DNA from: Asterias rubens
Taxonomy: Eukaryota; Echinodermata; Asteroidea; Forcipulatida; Asteriidae
NCBI RefSeq assembly: GCF_902459465.1
Contig: NC_047062.1
Span: forward strand, 23,627,919 to 23,691,918
Length of the DNA stretch: 64,000 bases
Direction of reading: 5' to 3'
The position numbers and the translations under genes are program-made. Under the pieces are notes generated by a model, which had not been told where the DNA came from, made no database searches, and saw nothing but the letters and a program-made list of their open reading frames with translations. Each line of letters opens with the position of its first letter. Within the stretch, counting starts at the first letter, position 1. Positions 24,001 through 30,497 of the stretch are shown here, piece after piece.

Positions 24001-25636
24001 AGTAGTGTTTTAAACTTCATTCTTTTGTAAATTTGAAGGTAACATAGTTAACGATTAACAATCACTTTATTTAACCCTTCCATGCGTTTGACAAAAAACT
24101 TCATCTCCCTGCATTAGACCCACTGTAGTTTACTGCGTTCAGGAAAATCTTAATTAGCCTGGGTAAATAAAGCTATTTCCAATATTTTTCAAGCCCAACA
24201 CCTTTCAGAGGGTCTAGGTATAAGTTGGCAAAAAATTAAAATAAAATAACAACATATTTGCTAATAATCTCGGATTTAACCTCTTTTGCACATGTCTGTC
24301 TTAAGTAGTTTTATACGTACACGCTAATAAAAACCAAAAAGGTACAATTCAGTAGTGGTTGGGTGTAGTAAAAAACTTACCAGATCCCCGAGCGAAAGAG
24401 TAAAAAATGTCTGGCAGGTTGAAAATTTGAATCTGAGGGGGGCGGAGCTTCGGCTGTGTGGGCATGTCACCGGGGTCAACGACTCAGTGCTGCGTGTGGT
24501 GCATTGTGTATCCCGGTAACTGTACAGCCGTAGTCTTGGTTCCAAGACCATCGGTGTTGCGCGGTCACACACAACCAACGTTCCGATCTATGCATGGCAA
24601 AAACTGTACACGCTGTTTCTCTGATTTCCGCATCTCACCGTGTATACAGTTTTTGCCGTGCATACATCGGAACGTTTAGTTGGTTGTGTGTGACCGCGCA
24701 ACACCGATGGTCTTGGAACCAAGACTACGGCTGTACAGTTACTGGGATACACAATGCACCACACGCAGCGCTGAGTCATTGACCCCGGTGACATGCACAC
24801 ACAGCCGAAGCTCCGCCCCCCTCAGATTCAAATTTTCAACCTGGGACATTTTTTACTCTTTCGCTCGGGGATCTGGTAAGTTTTTGTCCTTTTTCTTCAA
24901 ATTATTTCCTCAATGGTGTTTTGAGTGATATGGTAGGATTCATTAGACATTGAGGATCAAGTTCGTGTTCCTAGAATTTGTGTCATGATTTTCAAAAGTG
25001 GTGCAAATGGAGCAAATCTGCTGACTAGCTGTTGAAATTGTACGTTTTTAACCTATTCTCCCTGCACAGATTGCGGCTGCTTCGTAACCCTCCGGCCTGT
25101 GCAGCCGTCGGGAGGAGGGTTAGGTTATCGCAACTAACTAGAACAATGAGTGACTAATAAATTAGTATGACTGAGGACGTGAGGTTCAATCCGCTATCGT
25201 CTCGGCCGGCTCGAGACGCTATCGTCTCGAGACGATAGTTGAAGTTGAACGAACCTCATATACTAAGTATAGATAGGATAGTAATAGTTCTAGGAGTAGA
25301 GCCAACCCAACTTACCCATGGGCGGGGGGGGGGGGTCATGAACCGCCGCCCACTGGTGTCGGAATTAACATACTTTATCGTTACCCCTACTAAAAAACAT
25401 GCTAAAAACATAGCTCAATAATTACAACACACATTATATCACGTACACAAAACACGTCATCTGCCCTTACCTCTGTAAAAAGTTAACGAAAGTTTGTACA
25501 AAGCAGGCAGTGGAAATCCCCACTTCGCCTCAATATCTTCAGTATCTTCCACCTCCGCACTGCCGTTCAATGTCGCTGGAGACTCCTCGTCGACTGTCGG
25601 TGTTAAGCCGTCTGGAGAAACTCGGAAATCAGCCAT
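2904..25636 (-). CDS. ACBD3: ACBD3 (Golgi acyl-CoA-binding domain protein 3), 5' part, six exons
   Basis: ACBD3 (GCP60) is a cytosolic adaptor on Golgi membranes. In vertebrates its ACB domain binds acyl-CoA-type ligands, its Q-rich segment recruits PI4KB, and its C-terminal GOLD domain binds giantin. The exons here give 252 codons plus one base: ACB domain (exons 1-3, with AKWGF, KEGKAFH, PPVGYLDVVGNDR and KQWQDL), a Glu/Arg-rich segment (end of exon 3 and exon 4) and a Gln-rich segment (exons 5-6, LQEHYYQQYLLQLQQ). This is the vertebrate domain order. The first ATG in the open frame is used; the frame is open upstream to a stop near 25780 but has no earlier ATG. The GOLD domain is absent: exon 6 ends in phase 1 and no later exon is visible down to position 1, so the gene runs off the window. 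The N-terminal lead is shorter than in humans. Splice phases match throughout. Confidence 0.93.
3009..3262 (-). repeat. Tandem repeat of the ACBD3 exon 6 acceptor region, three copies
   Basis: Three diverged units of 86-105 bp each carry GACAGAAAGCATTTCA(C/T)T followed by a TTTTGCAG or TTCTTGCAG acceptor. The unit at 3114 continues CAGCAAGTATTTCAGAAG, a copy of the real exon start CAACACGTATTTCTACAG. Using the acceptor at 3114 would add 35 in-frame codons with no stop. Confidence 0.75.
3573..3769. mobile_element. Foldback element, family B
   Basis: The arms are ATTTCATAAAGCCTG and CAGCTTTATGAAAT, more diverged than the copy at 1127. Confidence 0.6.
3799..4261 (+). mobile_element. T2-like MITE, family A variant with internal 22-bp array
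   Basis: TTAA lies at 3795 and 4262. The usual central part is replaced or expanded by about five copies of a 22-bp unit (CTCAAAGCATACAAATTTGC), which makes it longer than its relatives. Confidence 0.7.
4003..4104. repeat. 22-bp tandem repeat, about five copies
   Basis: The unit CTCAAAGCATACAAATTTGC plus two bases is repeated with almost no change, inside the MITE at 3799-4261. Confidence 0.9.
4480..4790 (+). mobile_element. T2-like MITE, AGGAACATGTTGCC subfamily, truncated
   Basis: It has the same central palindrome (GGGAGTCAAAATTTTGACTCCC) split as two arms, and the right end CAACGTGTTCC plus TTAA at 4791. It lies next to ACBD3 exon 5. Confidence 0.68.
4845..4932 (-). CDS. ACBD3: ACBD3 exon 5 (start of Q-rich segment)
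   Basis: The 88-bp exon lies between a TACAG acceptor and a GTTTGT donor. It encodes LQFKEAVYKQLLPQLQ followed by PVVEQQHPNNPQQ and ends in phase 0. It occupies the position of the human segment between the charged region and the QQ-rich helices. A T2-like MITE end lies about 50 bp downstream in the next intron. Confidence 0.85.
5520..5633 (-). CDS. ACBD3: ACBD3 exon 4 (charged Glu/Arg coiled segment)
   Basis: The 114-bp exon after CGACAG encodes RIEEEERRIREEEERERLRL and continues EEEQRRRAEEESQRQEQER. This is the low-complexity helical region between the ACB and Q domains. The donor reads CG|GTTAGT, which is non-optimal but gives the right phase. Such composition could be partly mispredicted by itself; the phase match on both sides supports it. 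Confidence 0.85.
6566..6711. mobile_element. MITE, family E, short copy
   Basis: The arms are GCCCGATTTATACTTCCTGC and GCAGGAAGTATGAACCGGGC. An internal 19-bp direct repeat (GGAAAATTGTGTTGAAA) is duplicated. Confidence 0.6.
6832..7213 (+). mobile_element. T2-like MITE, family A, nested in another repeat
   Basis: TTAA lies at 6828 and 7214. The flanks (GCATG before, CGTTCTCG after) belong to an older element with AACGAAAACGATATCG/CGATATCGAG-like arms, which this copy interrupts. Confidence 0.78.
8195..8680. repeat. 76-82-bp minisatellite abutting ACBD3 exon 3, six copies
   Basis: Each unit contains AATAAATAGCACAAGGAATC followed by AGGGAGCT and a CATACAGTAACTAGTG part. The last unit passes directly into the 5' splice site of exon 3. 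Units differ by a 6-bp TAGTGA presence/absence. Confidence 0.92.
8685..8825 (-). CDS. ACBD3: ACBD3 exon 3 (end of ACB domain, start of charged segment)
   Basis: The 141-bp exon starts after CCCCTCAG and encodes RKQWQDLDDMSKESAMLEF, then CRHLDKTCTQLKPYVEAHRREKEEQERK. The donor is GTACAG, a weaker form of the consensus. The intron side of the donor is the end of a 76-82-bp minisatellite array. Phase 2 at the 3' end matches exon 4. Confidence 0.92.
9383..9575. mobile_element. About 190-bp MITE, family C (TTGACC ends, GACGTCA motif)
   Basis: Ends ATTGACCC and GGGGTCAAT are inverted repeats with flanking T/A. The inside has CACCTGACGTCATCATC, CATTTTAGGTGACG and CACCATTTT-type motifs. Two other copies are found. 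Confidence 0.7.
9611..9680 (-). repeat. tRNA-like element, second copy
   Basis: The minus strand reads TAGCTCAGTTGATTGAGTAC and GGTTCAAATGC. The leader AGACTGACAGCAT precedes it. Confidence 0.58.
9784..10363. repeat. 100-bp tandem repeat, about 5.8 copies
   Basis: AGATTGAAACCAAATCAATT recurs exactly every 100 bp at 9784, 9884, 9984, 10084, 10184 and 10284. Units are almost identical except a G/A change at CATTTC(G/A)AAC; the last one is degenerate. It is in ACBD3 intron 2. Confidence 0.95.
11215..12652 (+). mobile_element. 5'-truncated non-LTR retrotransposon (CR1/L2-like)
   Basis: This is the 3' part of a LINE in ACBD3 intron 2, antisense to the gene. An open frame at 11225-12226 encodes the C-terminal reverse-transcriptase half: CGVPQGSILGPILFLLYIND, the catalytic FADDT, LSINEKKT and FLGVIIDSNLTWKSH, then a thumb/C-terminal part ending NTRSATK..PLLWNQL..F. 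There is no stop inside, so the insertion is fairly young. The endonuclease and the RT N-terminus are missing. The 3' UTR ends in (CAAA)n at about 12630-12650, as expected for a microsatellite-tailed LINE. No clear target-site duplication was found. The motif style fits the CR1/L2 group of the Jockey superfamily; the exact clade is not certain. Confidence 0.85.
11225..12226 (+). pseudogene. Reverse transcriptase fragment of the LINE (C-terminal 333 codons)
   Basis: The frame is open but begins in the middle of the RT domain, so it cannot encode a full enzyme. Motifs C (FADD) and D/E (LGV) are intact. It has no role in ACBD3. Confidence 0.85.
13438..13808 (+). mobile_element. T2-like MITE, AGGGTGTGGGTAC subfamily
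   Basis: TTAA lies at 13434 and 13809. The terminal repeats are degenerate. The interior (ACATTAAACTTACACGGT, GATGATAATGG-like) is shared with 34623-34909. Confidence 0.6.
14203..14360 (-). mobile_element. Half copy of the 13438 MITE in inverse orientation
   Basis: It begins after TTAA 14199 with AGGGCTTTGATACCC and matches the reverse complement of the 3' half of 13438-13808 (GAATGAAGAT, CATGAC). The other end is lost. Confidence 0.55.
14554..14936 (+). mobile_element. T2-like MITE, family A, left member of an inverted pair
   Basis: Full length, TTAA at 14550. Its right TTAA (14937-14940) is also the left TTAA of the next copy, which lies in opposite orientation. Confidence 0.78.
14941..15334 (-). 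mobile_element. T2-like MITE, family A, right member of an inverted pair
   Basis: Full length, in reverse orientation (the end carrying GTAATTGTCAAAG comes first). It shares the TTAA at 14937 with its neighbour and ends at TTAA 15335. Confidence 0.78.
16273..16465. mobile_element. MITE, family C
   Basis: The same structure as 9383-9575, with the ends ATTGACCC and GGGGTCAAT. It lies about 200 bp downstream of ACBD3 exon 2. Confidence 0.7.
16663..16804 (-). CDS. ACBD3: ACBD3 exon 2 (core of ACB domain)
   Basis: The 142-bp exon follows a TTGCAG acceptor and ends before GTAAAA. It joins exon 1 in phase 1 to give a FYREKEGKAFHLSYKDKV run, then YDPSNSPPVGYLDVVGNDR, the signature part of the ACBD3 ACB domain. 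It ends in phase 2, with the codon for R split. Confidence 0.93.
16933..17203 (+). mobile_element. T2-like MITE, family A, partial
   Basis: It starts with AGGCACTGGACACATTTGG and runs to TTTGTTACTTTATGCATACG. The right terminal repeat is missing. It starts about 130 bp upstream of ACBD3 exon 2. Confidence 0.6.
17880..18085. mobile_element. hAT-like terminal fragment with ATATCCGG repeats
   Basis: Many GGATAT/ATATCC and ATTCG motifs occur in about 200 bp, ending in CGAATTATTCGCCCAGGCC. On the minus strand that reads as a CAGGCCTGGGCGAATAATTC-type hAT end. The other end was not found. Confidence 0.4.
18245..18628 (-). mobile_element. T2-like MITE, AGGAACATGTTGCC subfamily
   Basis: TTAA lies at 18241 and 18629. 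The centre is a strong palindrome made of CCATTTATGGGAGTCA and its complement. It is shared with the partial copy near 4480. Confidence 0.75.
19360..19484. repeat. Foldback with TTCCGTACGGCGCC arms
   Basis: The arms TTCCGTACGGCGCC and GGCGCCATACGGAA surround about 95 bp. Confidence 0.7.
19583..19918 (-). mobile_element. T2-like MITE, family A, 3' truncated
   Basis: The left TTAA is at 19579 and the sequence is close to consensus up to about 19918, where the terminal repeat is missing. Confidence 0.7.
20408..20531. repeat. 62-bp tandem duplication
   Basis: ACCTGCAGCAGGATGGACTG starts at 20408 and again at 20470; the two units differ by one base (TCTGTAGG versus TCTATAGG). Confidence 0.9.
20921..21166. 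mobile_element. Foldback element, family B variant
   Basis: The arms start GGGGCCAATTTCATAGAGC and contain TGCTTAAGCA motifs; the right arm is the complement. Confidence 0.65.
21418..21810 (-). mobile_element. T2-like MITE, family A, diverged
   Basis: The right end is TCCAGTGACTTTAA at 21811. The left TTAA is lost (ACAAGGGATTGGACA). Central sequence is recognisable (TTTCTCACAATGTTTTATAC). Confidence 0.65.
23540..23605. repeat. Second copy of the flank found at 1-60
   Basis: Near-identical run around TTTTTGACCGAAAAGGTATT and GAATCAAAGTGTGTTGAATC. The foldback part is missing here. Confidence 0.85.
23763..24020 (-). pseudogene. LINE reverse-transcriptase C-terminal relic
   Basis: The minus-strand translation reads MKFKTLLYVYKALNDLSPVY, LTD, then RSY-like remnants and SGTYLPQTIKI. 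This is the familiar FK.LL..YKAL..L.P.YL motif after the RT domain of CR1/L2-type elements, with decay in the LWN.LP part. The surrounding repeat with ends like CTAAAGCCCTTTTCACAC starts at about 23750. Confidence 0.6.
24371..24885. repeat. 515-bp near-perfect palindrome in ACBD3 intron 1
   Basis: The arms 24371-24612 and 24639-24885 are reverse complements with only a few mismatches, around a 26-bp loop. The ends are AAAAACTTACCAGATCC and GGATCTGGTAAGTTTTT. Arms are GC-richer than the surroundings. No transposase or known ends were recognised. Confidence 0.9.
25471..25636 (-). CDS. ACBD3: ACBD3 exon 1 (start codon, beginning of ACB domain)
   Basis: It encodes 55 residues from MADFRVSPDG to LSLTFYR and ends in phase 1 at a GTAAGG donor. 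The acidic lead (ESP..EVEDTEDIE) precedes AKWGFPLPALYKLSLTFYR, which aligns with the start of the ACB domain in vertebrate ACBD3. An in-frame GTG 15 codons upstream is not a plausible eukaryotic start, so the ATG at 25636 was chosen. Confidence 0.9.
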
Positions 25637-27029
25637 AGCAAACACCGGTTTATCGTCCGGATTTCGCAGATCTCCAGCCACGTATTCGATTATAACACGG
25701 CGTCTAGGGCAGTACGGTTTCCTGTTTCTTGAAATGCCTGTTACGCGTAAATTGTCTTTGTGGAGAGCACCTGACTCGGGCTATTTTCGGTTTTTATGTT
25801 TTACAGCGCCCTCTATATAGAAAATTCTTTACTTTTAGCAGACGACAGGAAACTGATTTATAACAAGATTTTTAGATGTTTTTTATGAAAAGTGTAAACT
25901 TTGTATCATTGTTTCTAGAAAAGTATCATAATATCCTTTGGAGCATTGGGATGCAATTTTCTTAGTTTCCTTAATTTTGTTGTTTTAATTTTGGCAGAAA
26001 CAGCAATTTATGAAAAAAATATCAACAAACTTTTGCTTGCAGTCAAATGAGATTTAAAGTTAAAGTTTGAAAAGGTTTGAAGAAAACATTGGCTACTTTC
26101 TCAAGCCCTACCCCTCCCCTATTTGAACAATTCAATTAATATAACTGAATATATACACAAGAATAGCTAAACACAAAATTACTTTACATTAAGGTAAACA
26201 TTTATTTTGTCTTACAAGGTGCTTTATTTTATTTGTTTACACACATTATATACAAAAAAATACAATAATTTATATACACTTTCTTCCCAAATCTTCCATA
26301 CATAATTCAGCTCCAGAAAGAATTTTAAAAAGCTATCATGATAAAAACATCAAATCAAATACATCTTTAAAAATTCTGTGCAGAAGATATTATAATTATA
26401 GTCGCAATAAAGACAATTTCTTATGATATTCTTGATTGATTGAAGGTTTTCTTGTTGATGTTTAAAAGATTGTTTACCCAATTTTTATCAAATAGATTGA
26501 ATTTTCGCAGAGGTCTAAATGTGCCCTCTGTACATCCACTTTACCAATCCTTAACATTATTTTTAAACTTAGAGCATTTCACTTACTTTACTATAAAATG
26601 TTATGGGTTCTAAAATACAATTCTACATCGGATCTTGTAAGAAGTTTTGCAAAGGTGGTTGACATCATCTTCACTCCCCTAAATGTTCACGTAGTTGCTC
26701 TTCCTTTAGGGAAGGCCCAACACCATTGTACCGTTTCAACTTGACCATATGTAAAATCAATCGTACATGAATCAATATGAAATCTATAAATTGCAATAAC
26801 TTTTTTCTCAAAATATTTTGGGAGGTTAAAAATAATATATCAAGGTAGCCCTATTTGTAAGCTTTGTAGTGGTGTATAATGTTAACCAGTTTATGAGAGG
26901 TAAACCAGTCTGTTCAATCAATAAACTGAGCACATGATCATTCTTTAAAAAAAAATCCAGTTTGATTTTGGAAGGGTTTAAAATACTATAATAATATGCC
27001 ATTAAAGACTAACTTTTGCACCCCTTGTA
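25637..27029. other. Intergenic region between ACBD3 and the SAMD15-like gene
   Basis: It should hold the ACBD3 promoter and 5' UTR. There is no obvious TATA box in a convincing position. 25850-27000 is AT-rich without recognised repeats. Confidence 0.6.
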
Positions 27030-27035
27030 TTTATT
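27030..27035 (-). terminator. Candidate poly(A) signal of the SAMD15-like gene
   Basis: AATAAA on the minus strand lies about 220 bp after the stop codon at 27254. It is the first such hexamer at a sensible distance. No transcript evidence is available here. Confidence 0.4.
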
Positions 27036-27253
27036 CCCTCCAATAAAGTCTAGCAAGGGTCACACTTCAAATACACGTTTTACAATGTACTTGTTTTAAA
27101 ACCGGTAAAGCAAGACTTGACTGAGTTTAGCCAATTTGTTGCGTCACATTTTTATGAAATTTGGGCCCATTTTTTTTTCATTTCTGAATTAATCTTTAAG
27201 ATATAAAATACCATCGTGGCTACCTAATTCCTCCCTCCTCATTTCTCCCAAGT

Positions 27254-27457
27254 CTACCTCTTGGTTCCATTCTTAGCTAACTCTTCTTTCTTGAGTTCCT
27301 TCATATATTTGTTGTAGGTGAAGTTATCAGCGATTGGACCGGTGATACTCTTCCTCTCCAGGTACATCCCCATCTTCTCACGATGAGGGAGGGATATACT
27401 ACGGTTCCAGTAAGGCTCTTCAATATCTAGGAGGTCCCTTACACTTTTGGAAATGTG
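27254..27457 (-). CDS. SAMD15-like exon 3 with stop
   Basis: It has 67 codons plus TAG after a TTCACAG acceptor. It completes the SAM domain (HISKSVRDLLDIEEPYW) and carries the conserved tail up to NGTKR. Confidence 0.88.
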   Translation of the reverse strand, partial: HISKSVRDLLDIEEPYWNRSISLPHREKMGMYLERKSITGPIADNFTYNKYMKELKKEELAKNGTKR

Positions 27458-29404
27458 CTGTGAAGTCATAAGAGGAAACAATTTTTTAAAAAAACATGAG
27501 CAAATATTTTCTCCCTGAAAAAAACCCCCCAAAAACAAGTAAAATGTTAAGGATCATGTGTGGACATGCTGAAAGGTATGGTGTTTTTAAAATTATTTTC
27601 CTTTGACCACACAATTTTCACAGGTTTGTTACTATGTATTGACCCCTTGCACGACAGCACACACGCGACTGTGCCACGCTCACCATTTTGAAGGTCAATA
27701 GGTTTACGTGTAAACGCCGCGTCGCCTAAAATGCACACTTCACTGAATAACACAGTTACATTGCCCACCAGTATAGTGGTTAAAAGATTATTCTGACGAT
27801 GACCTCAGCTGAATTTGGTCAATACTATGATAGTTAATCACACAAAATATGAACACAGTCTTAGACTGTTTTGTCAGCTCTACAAGTAATAAGGGTCTTC
27901 ATTACAAATGGGAAATTCTTACACTACATTTTGATAACTTTTTGTTTGTCGTTACCAATATTGGAATAAATGTCTAAACTTACTTTTGTCTTAATTGATT
28001 TCAGTCAAACCAGTATAAATTTACCTCATAGTTATTGTACAATAATACATGTATAGTGACTTGTTTGTAGTGTTATCATGGCTGATAAAATACAGCAGTA
28101 TTTTGTAAAAGAAATGACTGATTACTAAGGATTTTTTTACTTTTTTTTTTTTTTTTTTTTTAAACTTCTATTGTACATACTCTTTAGCACAAACTAAACG
28201 TAAGAATTTATCTAGAAGGATAGAGCCAGGGGTCGCTAGTACATCACCTTTATATGTTCAAAATCTGTGATTCCAAGAGAAGGTAGATGTGATGCATCCA
28301 CTAGAATGAGTTTACGCCCATCAATTCTGTTTGTAGTAAAGCATTCCTGAAAAAGCAAAGCACAAAAAAAACATTTATTTAAATTGCTGGTAGACACGTG
28401 TATTTAAAATTGAAAATTGGATTGTATTGTTTGAAATGTCCAACCTGGGGGGTCCTAAACCTAAGCCCCTAAATTGTCACGAAAATGATCAATTAAACTT
28501 GACTTTAAGAACTCCTGTCTGTCTGTTTTTATTTTTCAACAAATACAAGTCTTGTTTTCAAAGTCTTGTCACATTAGTTAGGAATATGAGAAGGGCCATT
28601 TAGGTCAAGGGCAAAAATACACAATAACAATAACATCCATAGAGTAGACGTCATAGTTTTGTGTCAGAGACTCAGAGTCAGACACAGTCATTAACATAAT
28701 ATTAATATTATTATTTTTTTTTTTTTGTTCCGGCATAAAAAATTAACAAAAAGAACATACAAAATACAGGAATATCAAAACAAAACAAAACGAAACAGCA
28801 AAATAGGGGTATATCTCTCACGCCAATAACGATGATGGTTCAATGAATTTTTTTTTGTTTAATCATCGTTATTGGCGTGAGAGGTTTACCCCTATGAGGT
28901 TACGGGAGACGATAGGGGACGAAACTGAAATAGTTCTAGGACTAGGAGTAGGGGGATGGGCATGATGATGCATGGCATGGATGGCACATGCCTGGAATTT
29001 AAAAAAACAAAACAATTCACTATAACTGTGACTCGGAAGCCTTTTTAAGGCAACTGGCTACATTAAAATAAAGTCAATGCTAACGTATCATTACACTACT
29101 AGACTAGTGACTACACATAGTGGGAATCGACATGGTCAGCAAATGGTCAACAGACAACAGAGCATGGTTCAGTATGGTTCAGTGCAGTCACTTGCTAATT
29201 TTCATTGAGGAGAGACTGTTTTGGGGTCCGCTACCGATCCCCCCAAATAACCACCCAGTCGAGTTAAATGAAAATCTATAAATGACTCCTACAAACCCTG
29301 TATTGCGGATATCCGAGATCTGCCATCCAGTCTGCCACTTGATCACTGGACCATCTCAAACAACTCGGTTCCATTGCCTCAGCTCGAATAGTTGCGTCCG
29401 CCAT
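27254..29404 (-). CDS. SAM-domain protein resembling SAMD15, complete, three exons
   Basis: The protein has 136 residues. SAM domains are five-helix modules that usually mediate protein-protein contacts. Residues about 14-80 form the SAM domain: CLRWSSDQVADWMADLGYPQ, then ECFTTNRIDGRKLI, then LGITDFEHIK and HISKSVRDLLD. The tail holds EPYWNRSISLPHREKMGMYL and a basic Lys-rich end. The start ATG at 29404 begins MADATIRAEAMEPSC. All introns are in phase 0, lengths are multiples of three, and the stop is TAG. The match to SAMD15 rests on the SAM core and the RSISLP..R-type tail. Human SAMD15 is much longer at its N-terminus, so this is a compact form or a close paralogue. The gene lies between PARP1 and ACBD3 on the same strand. 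A candidate AATAAA lies about 220 bp past the stop. Confidence 0.85.
27637..27824. mobile_element. MITE, family C, opposite orientation
   Basis: The ends are ATTGACCCC and TTGGTCAAT. It is inserted in a remnant of a family A element (TTTTCACAGGTTTGTTAC lies immediately before it), in intron 2 of the SAMD15-like gene. Confidence 0.68.
28248..28346 (-). CDS. SAMD15-like exon 2
   Basis: It has 33 codons after TTTTTCAG, from ECFTTNRIDGRKLILVDAS to DFEHIK, with a GTGATG donor. The motif NxIDGRxLxxxxxxxLxxLGI is typical of the SAM-domain core. Confidence 0.9.
28804..28896. repeat. Hairpin in intron 1 of the SAMD15-like gene
   Basis: The arms contain TCTCACGCCAATAACGATGA and its complement, with about 20 bp of T-rich loop. 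Confidence 0.8.
29297..29404 (-). CDS. SAMD15-like exon 1
   Basis: It has 36 codons from the ATG to GYPQYR and ends at an AGG|GTTTGT donor in phase 0. It holds the first SAM helices (VADWMADLGY). Confidence 0.85.
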
Positions 29405-30127
29405 ATTGTTGATCGTTGCTAAGGTTTGGTTTTAGACGTTTTGAAGCACGCCCTCTTTTGTTCACATAATGAGTTGCCGTACAGGTGCGGGTGACAGGTG
29501 TCCCTTAAAACTCTTTTTGTTTTGTTTCGTGGAAAAGTTTGTCTTTCCGTGAAACAGAGGGAATTTTTGGGGCATCAAACCTCATATCAAACTTTACTTA
29601 AATCGTAAAAAATAAAGACAAGGATAACAACATGTAACTTATATGTAAAAAATTAACAATAGTAGGCCCTATCTGGCCTAAAAAAAAAAACCAAAACATT
29701 CCTAAAGAACAAACAAAACAAATTTTTGAGTTAAAAAAACTTAAAGGTAAAAGGCAGTATGGTAACACCAATTTTTTTTTAAGGCTTATACTTAAGCTGG
29801 TAAAACTCATTTATTGTAAATGTTGACTAAATTTGTACCCAATTATACAACACATTTTCACTGATTTTAAAAACAGAAAATCCAATAACATAACCAACTA
29901 AAGGCAAACACAGTGCTGAATAAGAAAATGTTCAAATAGTAGCCATTGCGTTGGTTAAAAAATTGATGGTGAATAAAGCACAAGAAATTTATCATGGTGT
30001 AACAATTTTCTTTGTTCTCTAGACATGTCTTTCATTTACCAAAACTAAACCAACCAAACATTTTGTATGGGCAACCTCAAGCATCACAAATGTATAACTG
30101 GGTTGAAATATAAATCTGCCCTTTTAA

Positions 30128-30497
30128 AGACACTGGACACCTTTTGGTTATTGTCAAAGACAAAAGTTTTCTCACTTGGTGTATCTCAACATAAATGCAC
30201 AAAATAACAAACCTGTGAAAATTTGAACCCAATTGGTCTTTGAAGTTGCGAGATAATAATGGAAGAAAAAACACCATAGTCACACAAAGTCGTGTGCTTT
30301 CAGATGCTTGATTTTGGGACCTAAAAATCTTATTCTGAGATCTCGAAATCAAATTAGTGGAAAATTACTTCTTTCTCAAAAACTATGTTACTTTAGAGGG
30401 AGCCGTTTCTCACAATGTTTTATACTATCAACAGCTCTCCATTGTAAGTTTTTATTCTAATAAATATTTTGGGTAATTACCAATAGTGTCCACTGCA
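30128..30497 (-). mobile_element. T2-like MITE, family A
   Basis: TTAA lies at 30124 and 30498. It lies between the SAMD15-like gene and PARP1. Confidence 0.75.

Larger units (their letters stand above)
16805..25470. other. ACBD3 intron 1 (8.7 kb)
   Basis: It holds several MITEs, a hAT-like fragment, foldbacks, a LINE relic and the long palindrome. Between 21900 and 23500 nothing beyond low-copy sequence was seen. Confidence 0.75.

Noticed and set aside
25494..25820. Plus-strand ORF of 108 codons over ACBD3 exon 1
   Set aside because: Antisense shadow of the exon; the minus frame matches ACBD3.
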